A program made the translations under genes and the position numbers. Under the pieces are notes generated by a model. The model was not told the origin of the DNA. It made no database searches and saw only the letters and a program-made list of their open reading frames with translations. A stretch of DNA of 64,000 nt from Acetobacter farinalis (GTDB lineage: Bacteria > Pseudomonadota > Alphaproteobacteria > Acetobacterales > Acetobacteraceae), in assembly GCF_026240015.1 (NCBI RefSeq), contig NZ_JAPIUX010000001.1, forward strand, positions 310,001 to 374,000, in the 5' to 3' direction. Position 1 is the stretch's first letter. Each line of letters begins with the position of its first letter. Shown here piece by piece: positions 7,411 through 16,423 of this stretch.

Positions 7411-10400
7411 GGGTTTACCCGCAGTTCCGGGTTTTTCAGCTTTCCGGCAATCCCGAATGTCATGGCGACAAGCCCGCCGTCTTTTTCCGGGCTGAACAGC
7501 TTGCCAATGCCGGGCAGCGTGCCCGGAATCCTGTTGATGGCAAAGGCAGGCACCACGGTGCCGTTCAGGTCCAGCTTGCCACGGTCCAGATCAATGTTAC
7601 CCGCAAGGGTGGCCCCCAGCGCATCATTCCCCATGCGGCCATCCTGAATGGTCATGATGCCGTCCGTAAAGGTGACTGGAATTTTGAGGTGGGAAACCTC
7701 GAATTCCGGGGCCTTGCGGGCATTTACCCAGCCATAGAGGGAGAGGTTGCGGGCCAGCAGCAGCGCGGGCGGGGCCTTTGTCAGCACGAAGGGGCTGATA
7801 TCCAGCGTGCCGCTGAAAGGGGCTGTGGCTTGTGTGTCATCAAATGTGCCGTTCAGGGTGGCGTGCCCGCCCTGCACGTTGGGCAGGATGTTCAGCGCCG
7901 CCAGAAAGCCCCCCATGTCCGGGATTGTGACATGCAGCCTGCGGGTTGTCCCTTGGGGTTCCAGCGTCATGCTGGCGGGGGATGGGCTGAGTATGGTGAA
8001 GTGCATGCGCTCCAGCCGCCGCCCGTTATCTTCAAAATGCGCGGTGACTGTCTGCAGGGGCGCGCGGGTCTGGCTGTAATACAGGGCGTTGGCTGTCAGA
8101 TCGATGGTCCAGGCGTTGCCTGGGGGGCCGTGCAGCGTTCCTGTGGCGGCTTCGGGCACATGGTAGCCGGGGGAGGAGGGTTTCTTTGGGGCGTTGGGGT
8201 CTCCATCCACCAGGGGGGCAAGGTCCAGCGTATCCGCATAGACACCCACCTGAATGGTTTTGTCCTGCGCGCCATAGGGCAGCACTAGGCGGGCATGGCC
8301 GGAGGAACGTGCTATTCTGAAAGAGGAAATCAGCAGTTCCGGGGCGGCTTTATTCCGCAGCAGGGCGTGCCCGCGCACATCCAGATCCGGCCCCGTGGCG
8401 CAAATATTCTCCACCGAGGTAATCCGCCCCTCCTGCAAGGCAAGGGTGGCGGCCGCCTGCGCCGGGCGACCGGCAGCCTTATGCCACAGGGGGATGACAA
8501 TGCCGGATTGCCCAAGGTCCATGGCGATGGTCACGCTGCCCTGCTTGCTGGCCTTGCGGGCGTAGTCCACGGCCAGATCGGCGCTGCCATAGAAATAAGT
8601 GCCGGTTTCAATCCCGGCCGCGGCGGCTGTCTCCGGGGTGATCCGGCTGGAAAGATGCGCCTTTTCCGCCGTGTCCTGCGGCTGCAGGGAGCGGAAGTTC
8701 ATGAAATAGGTGATGTCTGACGGCAGGCCGCCCAGCACGCCATGCCCGCGCAGGTCCATCTGCTGCGTGGTGGCGGCAATACTGAAGCGCCCATCAGTAA
8801 TGGCGCGCCCTGCCACCACATTTCCCAGCATGGTGTGCGTGACGTCCGCATGCGCATCCACATGCATCTGGTCAGTCGTGACATGGCTTTCCAGCGGCAG
8901 GGTCAGGGAGAATTTGACGCTGGCATCCCCGGAGGGTTTGGTGAAGCTGAGCGGATGGCGGGAGAGCAGGTGCAGCCTTGGCTCTGCCAGCAGAGCCAGT
9001 ATATCCCGCAGGTTTCCATGCAGTTCCGTACTGATGGTCCCCATCTGGTCCTTCTGGGAAAGGCCGGTAATCTCCATGGAGCCGGGGCCAGCGGCAATGC
9101 GCCCCGTGCCGGTGGCCCCCACATTTTTATCCGCCAGCTCCACACGCTGCGAGCCATGATCAAAATGGATTGTGAGCTTGTCCAGATCATTCACCTCGAG
9201 GTGGGCGTCCAGATTATGCAGGGGGGAGATGGGGCGCAGCCAGTGCACGGTCAGGCCAGTGCCCTCCACACTGCCTTGCAGGGAACTGAGGGTTATGCCG
9301 CTCCAGCCTTTGTCACTATGCAGCGTGATGGCGGTATGCAGGCCCTTTGCCGTGCCATCGGTGATGTTGGTATCCACCCAGCGCCGCCCGCCTTTTGCGG
9401 CTTTGGCGGGCCAGTAACCGGCCACGTCTGCAAAGGGAATGGTGGGAATATCCAGCGCCATCCGGCCCGAGAGCACGGTGGGGCTGAACAGGTCGGATGC
9501 GTTCAGTTGCCCTGTGAGGCTGACTGTAATGCCCTCATCCGGCGCGTCCGGGTGTTTCGGGTTCGCCAGATCCAGCGTCAGGCCCTGCATGGTAATGGTG
9601 GCGGGCGTATGAGGGGGGGACTGATGGTTGAGCGCCAGATGCGCGGTAAGGGTGCCGTGCTTCAGCAGATAGGTGGAGCCGCCAGCCTGAAAAGTGCCTT
9701 TTCCCAGCTCTGTTTTCAGGTCCAGTGAGGAAGGGAGCAGCCAGACGTTTTTCGGGGCGGCGGCAAAAACGGTATCGGCTGTCAGGCTGATGGGCATATC
9801 CACGGTTTTCAGCGCCGGGTTCAGGGCGGAAAAACTGGAGGGGCGCACAGGGGCCAGTGCGAGGTGCCAGCGCACGCTGTCCTGATCTGCCTGCGTGCCT
9901 TCCGCTGTCAGGCTGAGGGCAGGGGAATTGTCCTGCTGGGCCTGAAATGTGATGGCGACCGTACCGGTCAGCCCGCTTGCCCCATGCAGGCTGACGGCAT
10001 GAAGCGTGGAGGTAATGGGGGAGGCAATCCAGCGGGTGTTGGTCAGCCTGTCATCAATCGTGACCTGTGCATCGGTCAGGCTCAGGCGTTCCAGACTGGA
10101 TGGGTCGAGTGCTGCGTTGCCACCGGATGAGCCTCCCCGGGCGGGGGGTGTATCAATATCAAACCCGATGGCTCCATCGCGCCCCCGGCGCAGCGCCATG
10201 CGCACGCCATTCAGGTCCACCGTGCGCAATGCCAGGTTTCCGTGCATCAGCGCCAGCGGGTTCATGGTGATGCTGGCTGTGCGAATGGTGTCGGCTGTGG
10301 TTTTGTCGGCCTTGAGGATGCGGATATCATGGAGTGTGAGCACAACCGGCGCGCTCATCCCGCCGCGCAGGCCATTCCACCTGATATCGGCATGGCGAAG

Positions 10401-10628
10401 GGTGATGGTGGCGGCGGCCGGTTCACCAGGGCGGCCCGCCATGACGGCCAGCGGCAGGAAGGGGCGCATGAGCGGTGTGATGTTGACTGGCCCGAATATC
10501 ATCCGTACCAGCAGCATGGCAGCACACAGCACCGGCACCACCAGCACGGCAGCCGCCAGAACAGTCAGAACGCGCAAGGCCCGCTTATGCAGGGGGCGCG
10601 GAAGGTCTTGACCGGTGGGCGTCAACAC
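7368..10628 (-). CDS. large AsmA/YhdP-like protein (DUF3971-type)
   Basis: A 1086-aa protein with one N-terminal membrane anchor (ALRVLTVLAAAVLVVPVLCAAMLLV, about residues 17-41) and a very long, beta-rich periplasmic region built from repeated strands such as ITLRHADIRWNG, VVLTLHDIRIL and LALRTVDLNGVRMAL near the start. Near the end are FEVSHLKIPVTFTDG, GNIDLDRGKLDLNG and VPAFAINRIPG, the ending typical of YhdP/AsmA-like proteins. YhdP, TamB and YdbH are known to form lipid-conducting bridges that move phospholipids to the outer membrane, and this is the probable role. The start is GTG with AAAGG upstream. It is transcribed divergently from glnE across about 35 nt, so their promoters must overlap. 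Confidence 0.8.
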   Translation of the reverse strand: MLTPTGQDLPRPLHKRALRVLTVLAAAVLVVPVLCAAMLLVRMIFGPVNITPLMRPFLPLAVMAGRPGEPAAATITLRHADIRWNGLRGGMSAPVVLTLHDIRILKADKTTADTIRTASITMNPLALMHGNLALRTVDLNGVRMALRRGRDGAIGFDIDTPPARGGSSGGNAALDPSSLERLSLTDAQVTIDDRLTNTRWIASPITSTLHAVSLHGASGLTGTVAITFQAQQDNSPALSLTAEGTQADQDSVRWHLALAPVRPSSFSALNPALKTVDMPISLTADTVFAAAPKNVWLLPSSLDLKTELGKGTFQAGGSTYLLKHGTLTAHLALNHQSPPHTPATITMQGLTLDLANPKHPDAPDEGITVSLTGQLNASDLFSPTVLSGRMALDIPTIPFADVAGYWPAKAAKGGRRWVDTNITDGTAKGLHTAITLHSDKGWSGITLSSLQGSVEGTGLTVHWLRPISPLHNLDAHLEVNDLDKLTIHFDHGSQRVELADKNVGATGTGRIAAGPGSMEITGLSQKDQMGTISTELHGNLRDILALLAEPRLHLLSRHPLSFTKPSGDASVKFSLTLPLESHVTTDQMHVDAHADVTHTMLGNVVAGRAITDGRFSIAATTQQMDLRGHGVLGGLPSDITYFMNFRSLQPQDTAEKAHLSSRITPETAAAAGIETGTYFYGSADLAVDYARKASKQGSVTIAMDLGQSGIVIPLWHKAAGRPAQAAATLALQEGRITSVENICATGPDLDVRGHALLRNKAAPELLISSFRIARSSGHARLVLPYGAQDKTIQVGVYADTLDLAPLVDGDPNAPKKPSSPGYHVPEAATGTLHGPPGNAWTIDLTANALYYSQTRAPLQTVTAHFEDNGRRLERMHFTILSPSPASMTLEPQGTTRRLHVTIPDMGGFLAALNILPNVQGGHATLNGTFDDTQATAPFSGTLDISPFVLTKAPPALLLARNLSLYGWVNARKAPEFEVSHLKIPVTFTDGIMTIQDGRMGNDALGATLAGNIDLDRGKLDLNGTVVPAFAINRIPGTLPGIGKLFSPEKDGGLVAMTFGIAGKLKNPELRVNPYSVLLPGVLRKLF

Positions 10629-10663
10629 AGCAAGCCTTTGCGTTCCATAAGAATGGTCAGAGT

Positions 10664-13600
10664 ATGACGGCAGTTGTTTCTTCTTGCTTTCGAGATGTCA
10701 GGGCGCCACGTGGCGCGCCCGCCCGCATCTGGCCGGATGCCAGATGGCCCGCTCCGGCCGATACGCAGGCGGCTACGCATTTTGCGGCCGATATGGCCGA
10801 AGCCATGCAGAACGCGCATGTACCGACCGATGTGCTGGCCCTGCCCGGTGCGGCGGAACTGGTGGCATGTCTGGGCGGAAACAGCCCGTATCTCTCTGAT
10901 CTGGCACGGCAGGACCCTGTTTCCTTCGCGGCTCTGGTGCAGGATGGGCCCGAACCCTGTGCAAAGGATGTGTTTGCGGCATTTGCCGAGTTTGACATCA
11001 CATCGGGGCGAGAGTGTGTTGCAAGCTTCCTGCGTCAGGCCAAAAAACGCACAGCCCTGATCTGCGCCGTGGCGGACCTCGGAGGGATATGGTCTCTGGA
11101 GGACGTCACGCAGACCCTCAGCCGTCTGGCTGATGCCGCGCTGGATGTTGCGCTCAAACACCTGCTGTGGGCCGCCCATTGTTCTGGCCAGCTTCAGTTG
11201 CGAGACCCGAAACGCCCGGCGCATGCCTGTGGTCTGGTTGTCCTGGCAATGGGGAAGCATGGGGCACGGGAACTGAATTTCTCCTCAGATATTGATCTGA
11301 TGGTGCTGTATGATCCGTCTGCGCACGCACAGCCGGACGCCGTACGGCGTGTGTTCATTCGTATGACTAGCGATCTTGTCAGCCTCATGGAAGCACGGGA
11401 TGCAGATGGCTACGTTTTTCGGACTGATCTGCGCCTGAGGCCAGACCCGTCCTCAACCCCTCCGGCGGTGTCCGTGCAGGCCGCCATTCAGTATTACGAA
11501 AGCCTGGGGCAGACATGGGAACGCGCTGCCATGATCAAGGCGCGTCCCGTGGCGGGGGATATCACGCTGGGGCGGAGCTTTCTGGCGGCAATCCGCCCGT
11601 TTGTCTGGCGGCGGCACCTCGATTTCGCGCTGATTGACGATATTCATGACATGAAAGCGCGCATCGACCGCTATCGCAAGGCCGGGCGCACAGGGCTTGC
11701 GGACCTGCCGGATGCCGTGCTGGCAGACCCTGCGGCCAGCCGGGACTGGCTTCTGGGCCATAACGTCAAGCTGGGGCAGGGCGGTATTCGGGAAATTGAG
11801 TTTCTTGCGCAAGCCATGCAGCTTGTCTGGGGTGGGCGGGTGCCCGCCCTGCGGGAGCGCACAACCTTTGGCGCACTGAAAAAGCTGGTGGGCTCGGCCT
11901 ATCTCCCGCGAGAGGAAGCGGAAGTGCTGGCCCGCACCTACCGCTTCCTGCGGGATGCGGAGCATCGGCTCCAGATGCGGGCGGACCACCAGACACACGC
12001 CCTGCCGGACCGCCCGGACGCGTTCGATGCCTTTGCCGTCTTCATGAACTACACGGATGGTGAAGCGCTGGCGCTGGATATGCTGCCACGCATGCGTGAA
12101 GCCCGGCGGATTTTTGAGCGGCATTTCGCCACGCCGCAGGCCAGCGCGCCGGGGCAGGAGGCCACCCTGCTGGCCGTGGCGCCGGATGATGAAAATTCTC
12201 CAGCCCTGCTTGAAAGTTTCGGCTTCCCCCCCAGCCAGACGGAGGAGGCGGTGCGGGTGCTGGCGCGCTGGCACAATAACAGCCTGCGCGCCCTCCGCTC
12301 CGAACGCGCGCGCGCCCTGCTGCGTGGCCTGCTGCCCGCGCTGCTGGCCAGTTTCGCGGCGCGGAGCAACCCGCTGGCCTGCCTGCGGCGGTTTGAGGCG
12401 CTGCTTGCGCGGCAGCATGCCGGGGTTCAGTTGCTCTCCCTGTTCGAGCGGAACCCGGCGCTGATAGACCGGATTGCCGCTCTGTTCGATTCCTCGGCGT
12501 TTCTGGCAAATCATCTGGCCGATACGCCTTCCGCGCTGGAAGGCCTGCTGGAGCCGGAGCCCGAGGAAGGCCGCAACGTGCTGGAGCGCCTGCTGCATCT
12601 GGCAACGGAAGCAGACAGTGTGGAAACACTGGTTACAGCCCTGCGCCCTCTGCTGCGCGGGGAGGAGTTCCGTTTTTCCGTGGCGGTTCTGGAAGGACGG
12701 CTGACGGAGAACGAAGCCGAAAAGCAGCGCACGGAACTGGCGGATACCATCATGACCGTGCTGATGCGGGCCGTGGAGAAGGAGCACCGGGAGCGCTACG
12801 GGCGTGTGCCCGGCGGCGGGATGGTTGTGCTGGCGCTGGGCAAGGCAGGCTCCCGCGAGATGATGCCTGGTTCCGACCTTGACCTCCTTCTGGTGTTTGA
12901 CCACCCGGAGGGAGTGCAGGCGAGTCAGGTGCCACAACGCAGCCCGAAGCGCGCGGATGGCCTGCCAGTGCGCCCGCCCCGGTCTCTTGCCGTCTCACAA
13001 TATTACACCCGTCTGGCACATGCCTTTATTGCTGCCCTCACGGCTCCGGGGCCGGAAGGGCCGCTTTACGCGGTGGATATGCGCCTGCGCCCCTCCGGTG
13101 CCGCGGGGCCGGTGGCGGTGTTCCGCACAGCGTTCCTGAAATATCATGAAGAAGCCGCCTGGACATGGGAGCGCATGGCCCTGACCCGTGCGCGCCTGAT
13201 TACCGGCCCGGTAGCGCTGAAAAAGCTGCTGCAGGAGGATCTGGCGCGTATTCTGGATGGCGCGGTGCGCAAGCCCCGGCCTTCTCCCAAGGCTTTGCTG
13301 GAGGATGCCCGGCAGATGCGCGTGCGTCTGGCGCGGGATCTGCCAGCCTCCGGCCCGTGGGATATCAAGCGGCGGGATGGCGGGCTGATGGAGGTGGAAT
13401 TCATCGCCCAGATCATGCAGCTTGTGGCGGGCACGAAAGCAGCGCGTAATTCCTGCACCCGGCGGGCGTTGATGCTGCTGAAATCAGGCGGTTTTCTGAA
13501 TGCGGCGGATACGCAGCTTCTGCTGGAAGCCGATGCCGTGTGGCGGCAGCTGCAGTGTCTGTTGCGCCTGCTGTGCGGCCCTGTGCCGCCGGTTGATCTG

Positions 13601-13819
13601 GAGCGGGAGATGGCACCCGCGGCTGTGAAAGTTCTGCTGCGCGCCATGGGGGATGCCAGTCTGCCGGATCTCATCGCGCGGACAAATCTGCTCGCGCAGT
13701 CTGTGCGGCAGGTGTTTGAGCAGCGTGTTGGCCCGGTAGGTGTGGCGGGACGTTCAACCGGAGCCATTGAGGCGGCGGGCGCAACAGACAAAGAACGCCC
13801 GGCGTCCTCCGCCGTTTAA
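10664..13819 (+). CDS. glnE: bifunctional glutamine synthetase adenylyltransferase/adenylyl-removing enzyme
   Basis: GlnE (1051 aa) adenylylates glutamine synthetase and removes the AMP in response to PII proteins, tuning nitrogen assimilation. Two nucleotidyltransferase domains are seen. The N-terminal one (deadenylylase) carries GKHGARELNFSSDIDL at residues 197-212 with Asp209/Asp211. The C-terminal one (adenylylase) carries GKAGSREMMPGSDLDLL from residue 726 with Asp738/Asp740. Each is followed by a GlnD PII-uridylyltransferase-like helical region (GQGGIREIEFLAQ; DGGLMEVEFIAQIMQL). A Pro/Arg-rich insertion (about 750-775, QVPQRSPKRADG) lies within the second domain, which partly explains a length slightly above usual. 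The ATG chosen is the first; the SD is weak, so a slightly later start is possible. Confidence 0.95.
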   Translation: MTAVVSSCFRDVRAPRGAPARIWPDARWPAPADTQAATHFAADMAEAMQNAHVPTDVLALPGAAELVACLGGNSPYLSDLARQDPVSFAALVQDGPEPCAKDVFAAFAEFDITSGRECVASFLRQAKKRTALICAVADLGGIWSLEDVTQTLSRLADAALDVALKHLLWAAHCSGQLQLRDPKRPAHACGLVVLAMGKHGARELNFSSDIDLMVLYDPSAHAQPDAVRRVFIRMTSDLVSLMEARDADGYVFRTDLRLRPDPSSTPPAVSVQAAIQYYESLGQTWERAAMIKARPVAGDITLGRSFLAAIRPFVWRRHLDFALIDDIHDMKARIDRYRKAGRTGLADLPDAVLADPAASRDWLLGHNVKLGQGGIREIEFLAQAMQLVWGGRVPALRERTTFGALKKLVGSAYLPREEAEVLARTYRFLRDAEHRLQMRADHQTHALPDRPDAFDAFAVFMNYTDGEALALDMLPRMREARRIFERHFATPQASAPGQEATLLAVAPDDENSPALLESFGFPPSQTEEAVRVLARWHNNSLRALRSERARALLRGLLPALLASFAARSNPLACLRRFEALLARQHAGVQLLSLFERNPALIDRIAALFDSSAFLANHLADTPSALEGLLEPEPEEGRNVLERLLHLATEADSVETLVTALRPLLRGEEFRFSVAVLEGRLTENEAEKQRTELADTIMTVLMRAVEKEHRERYGRVPGGGMVVLALGKAGSREMMPGSDLDLLLVFDHPEGVQASQVPQRSPKRADGLPVRPPRSLAVSQYYTRLAHAFIAALTAPGPEGPLYAVDMRLRPSGAAGPVAVFRTAFLKYHEEAAWTWERMALTRARLITGPVALKKLLQEDLARILDGAVRKPRPSPKALLEDARQMRVRLARDLPASGPWDIKRRDGGLMEVEFIAQIMQLVAGTKAARNSCTRRALMLLKSGGFLNAADTQLLLEADAVWRQLQCLLRLLCGPVPPVDLEREMAPAAVKVLLRAMGDASLPDLIARTNLLAQSVRQVFEQRVGPVGVAGRSTGAIEAAGATDKERPASSAV

Positions 13820-13855
13820 AGTCCGAAGACACAGGGTTTCAGGGAGAAACTGACA

Positions 13856-14350
13856 ATGACAGACACACACGATGCTGAAAAAATCGTTCTGAAAGAAGGG
13901 GATCTCGCCCCGGATTTCAGCATGGACGCCAGCCGGGCGCGCACGGTGAGCCTTGCGGCCCAGAAGGGAAAACCGTTTGTGCTGTATTTTTATCCCAAGG
14001 CGGACACACCCGGCTGCACCACGGAAGCCTGCGGTTTTAATGAAGCCCTTGCCCAGTTTGAAAAAGCGGGCCTGACGGTGATTGGCGTCTCGCGCGACCC
14101 GGTTAAAAAGCTGGATAAATTTGCAGAGAAATATGCCCTGACCTTCCCTCTGGCCTCGGATGAGAGTGGTGCGGTGACGGAGGCCTATGGGGTGTGGGTC
14201 GAAAAATCGCTGTATGGCCGGACATATATGGGCATTGACCGGACAACATTCCTAATTGACGCGGAAGGGCGGATTGCCCGGATCTGGCACAAGGTGAAGG
14301 TGCCTGGGCATGTTGAAGCGGTGCTTGCTGCCGCGCAGGCTCTGGCCTGA
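13856..14350 (+). CDS. bcp: thioredoxin-dependent peroxiredoxin (Bcp/PrxQ)
   Basis: A 164-aa atypical two-Cys peroxiredoxin that reduces hydrogen peroxide and organic hydroperoxides with thioredoxin. The active site TPGCTTEAC has the peroxidatic Cys54 and the resolving Cys59 five residues on, the hallmark of the BCP/PrxQ group. Upstream GDLAPDFSM and FVLYFYPKADTPG and downstream VSRDPVKKLDKFAEKYALTF complete the thioredoxin-like fold. It follows glnE by 36 nt with a GGGAG ribosome-binding site and is followed by a perfect intrinsic terminator, so it may be read from the glnE transcript. An oxidative-stress enzyme fits an aerobic acetic acid bacterium. Confidence 0.95.
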   Translation: MTDTHDAEKIVLKEGDLAPDFSMDASRARTVSLAAQKGKPFVLYFYPKADTPGCTTEACGFNEALAQFEKAGLTVIGVSRDPVKKLDKFAEKYALTFPLASDESGAVTEAYGVWVEKSLYGRTYMGIDRTTFLIDAEGRIARIWHKVKVPGHVEAVLAAAQALA

Positions 14351-14481
14351 AACAGGGGGCCGAAACAGGAGCCCTGCTTCAGGAAAACTGAAGTGGGGAG
14401 CCTGAATTCAAGGGGGGGGAGAAGGCTGCTGAAGGGCTTGTCCGCGCAAGGGCGTGCGGCGGGTTATACAGCGCCTGAACC

Positions 14482-14512
14482 CTGAAGGCAGGAAATCCTG
14501 CCTTCAGTTTTT
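14482..14512 (+). terminator. intrinsic terminator after bcp
   Basis: A perfect 12-bp inverted repeat (CTGAAGGCAGGA / TCCTGCCTTCAG) separated by two bases is followed by five T residues. It is a textbook factor-independent terminator for the rightward glnE-bcp transcript. The 130 nt between the bcp stop and this stem hold no visible gene. Confidence 0.85.
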
Positions 14513-14617
14513 CTGTTCAGAGGCTTTTTGCGTATTTTTGGACCATTTTCTGGTCCGCGTGATTTTCACCCGGCGAGCGCCTGCCCAGTCGGACAGGCTG
14601 AGCCGGGGCGACTGGCG

Positions 14618-15022
14618 TTACCAGCCGGAGTAATAGCTGCCGGGGGCGCTGTAATAATAGCCCGGAGCAACCGGTGCGACAGGCACCGCCGGAACAACCG
14701 GCACGGCATACCCCATGGCAGGCGGCGGGGGCGGAGCATAGACTGGCGGCGGGGCACCGCCGCCAATTGCTGCGCCAGCCAGCGCGCCCACAGCGAGGCC
14801 GCCAATCAGGGCGCCGGCAATGGCGCCGCCACCCGGGCCACGGCGCCACTCTCTGTGGCCCCAGTATCCACCACCATGACCCCAGCCACCGTGACCCCAG
14901 CCACCATGGCCCCAACCACCGTACCCCCAGCCACCGGGATGCGCCTGCGCGGTGGGAACTGTGGCCAGTGCGGTTCCTGCAATAACAGGCAGGGCGAGAA
15001 GAAATTTTGTTATACGGCGCAT
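14618..15022 (-). CDS. secreted Gly/His/Trp-repeat protein with glycine-zipper segment
   Basis: A 134-aa protein with a clear signal peptide (KFLLALPVIAGTALATVPTAQA, cleavage after AQA), then a short repeat block of GGWGHGG-type pentads (about residues 30-52), a basic patch HREWRRGPGGG, a glycine-zipper hydrophobic segment (AIAGALIGGLAVGALAGAAIGGG, about 66-88) and a Pro/Tyr/Val-rich tail ending in YYYSAPGSYYSGW. Glycine-zipper proteins of this kind are usually periplasmic or outer-membrane associated; the His-rich repeats could bind metal. An AGGAGG ribosome-binding site 7 nt upstream supports the start and strong translation. Function unknown. Confidence 0.75.
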   Translation of the reverse strand: MRRITKFLLALPVIAGTALATVPTAQAHPGGWGYGGWGHGGWGHGGWGHGGGYWGHREWRRGPGGGAIAGALIGGLAVGALAGAAIGGGAPPPVYAPPPPPAMGYAVPVVPAVPVAPVAPGYYYSAPGSYYSGW

Positions 15023-15138
15023 AGTGTGCCTCCTCGAAACAGTAGGAGGAAACGCCGGAGCGTATCCTCTCTCACTGCACAGTAACGCGCCGCCTCATGG
15101 CAATTTCAAGGCCGCATCCGGGCGATTTGTGTTCGTAT

Positions 15139-15172
15139 AAAAAATTAGGCGGCGGCGGGATCAGGTCCCGCC
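15139..15172 (-). terminator. candidate terminator overlapping MFS stop codon
   Basis: Read leftward, GGCGGGA and TCCCGCC pair across a 5-nt loop that includes the stop codon of the MFS gene. Nine bases later there is a run of six T. The gap between stem and T-run lowers confidence. Confidence 0.45.
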
Positions 15173-16423
15173 AATTTCATCCGTTTTGCGCAGTGTCAGC
15201 ACGGTAAACAGCGTGACGGCAGCACAGGCGGAAACATACCAGGCAAACCAGCTTTCATGCCCCATCTGCCGGCACCACAGGGCGACATATTCCGTTGTGC
15301 CGCCAAAAACCGAGACAGTCACAGCGTAGGGAAAAGCGACTCCCAACGCACGGATGCGCGTGGGGAAGAGTTCGGCCTTCACCACGGCATTGATGGACGT
15401 ATAGCCCGAGGCGATAAACAGGGCCGTACTAATCAGGGCGAAGGCCGCCCAGGGGGATGTGACACCCGAAAGTGTTGTCAGCAGGGGTACGGTGCCCAGC
15501 GTTGCGCCAATGCCGAAAAACAGCAGCAGCGGGCGGCGGCCCACACGGTCAGAGAGTGCGCCGAATGCGGGCTGTATGGCTGCAAAAAAGAGAAGGCATG
15601 CGGAGGAAATGAGCGTTGCGGTATCTTTTGGAAACCCCACGGTGTTCACAAGATATTTCTGCATATAGATTGTGTAGGTATAAAAAATGACAGTGCCGCC
15701 CAGCGTCATGCCGCATACGGTCAGCACCGCGCGGGGGTAATGGAGCAGGGCGAGAACACCGCCTTTTTCCTGACGGGTTCTGGTCTTTTCAAAACGCTCG
15801 CTTTCCTGCATCTGCCGCCGCAGCCAGAAAACCAGCAATGCCCCCAGCGCGCCAAGAAAGAACGGAATCCGCCAGCCCCATGCGCCGATCTGTTGCGGCG
15901 TGAGCAGCACATACTGCATCAGCAGCAGGATCAGCAGGGCGAGCAACTGGCCCATCACCAGCGTGACATACAGGAAGCCGGACCAGAAACCCCGATGCTC
16001 GGGAGAGGACATTTCCGCCAGATAGGTTGCCGAGGCCCCGTATTCTCCCCCAAGGCTGAGCCCCTGTGCGAGCCGGGCCAGCACCAGAATGGTCGGGGCC
16101 AGCAGGCCGACCTGCTCATAGGTCGGGCAGACCGCTATGGCGAGGGAGCCAAGACACATACCCGTGACGGAAAGCGTGAGCGCCGTGCGGCGTCCATACT
16201 TGTCCGCCGCCACGCCCAGCAGCCACCCGCCCACAGGCCGCATGAAGAAGCCAACAGCAAAAACGGCAGCCGCATTCAGCAGTTCTGCTGTCTGGTTTCC
16301 GTGTGGAAAGAACACATGTGCAAAATAGATGGCAAAGGAAGAATAGACATACCAGTCGTAATATTCGAGCAGGTTTCCCGCGGATCCTGCCAGAATGCCT
16401 CGAAGGCGTTGCGCCGCTGTCAT
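15161..16423 (-). CDS. MFS transporter, metabolite:H+ symporter type
   Basis: A 420-aa, 12-helix major facilitator. The N-terminus GNLLEYYDWYVYSSFAIYFAHVFFP and the loop motif GVAADKYGRRTAL are typical of the MHS subfamily (KgtP, ProP, CitA-like, ShiA), which import organic acids or osmolytes with protons. ARLAQGLSLGGEYGAS and LAEMSSPEHRGFWSG in helices 4-5 are also characteristic. A second cytoplasmic GALSDRVGRRPLL motif lies between helices 8 and 9. Its start overlaps the dctA stop by 4 nt, so both are made from one mRNA and it probably carries a related carboxylate such as 2-oxoglutarate or citrate. The substrate is inference. Confidence 0.85.
   Translation of the reverse strand: MTAAQRLRGILAGSAGNLLEYYDWYVYSSFAIYFAHVFFPHGNQTAELLNAAAVFAVGFFMRPVGGWLLGVAADKYGRRTALTLSVTGMCLGSLAIAVCPTYEQVGLLAPTILVLARLAQGLSLGGEYGASATYLAEMSSPEHRGFWSGFLYVTLVMGQLLALLILLLMQYVLLTPQQIGAWGWRIPFFLGALGALLVFWLRRQMQESERFEKTRTRQEKGGVLALLHYPRAVLTVCGMTLGGTVIFYTYTIYMQKYLVNTVGFPKDTATLISSACLLFFAAIQPAFGALSDRVGRRPLLLFFGIGATLGTVPLLTTLSGVTSPWAAFALISTALFIASGYTSINAVVKAELFPTRIRALGVAFPYAVTVSVFGGTTEYVALWCRQMGHESWFAWYVSACAAVTLFTVLTLRKTDEIGGT

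Noticed and set aside
11453..12937. 494-aa open frame on the minus strand opposite glnE
   Set aside because: Composition is His/Arg/Gln-rich, typical of antisense frames in GC-rich genes; GlnE motifs on the plus strand are intact over the whole interval.
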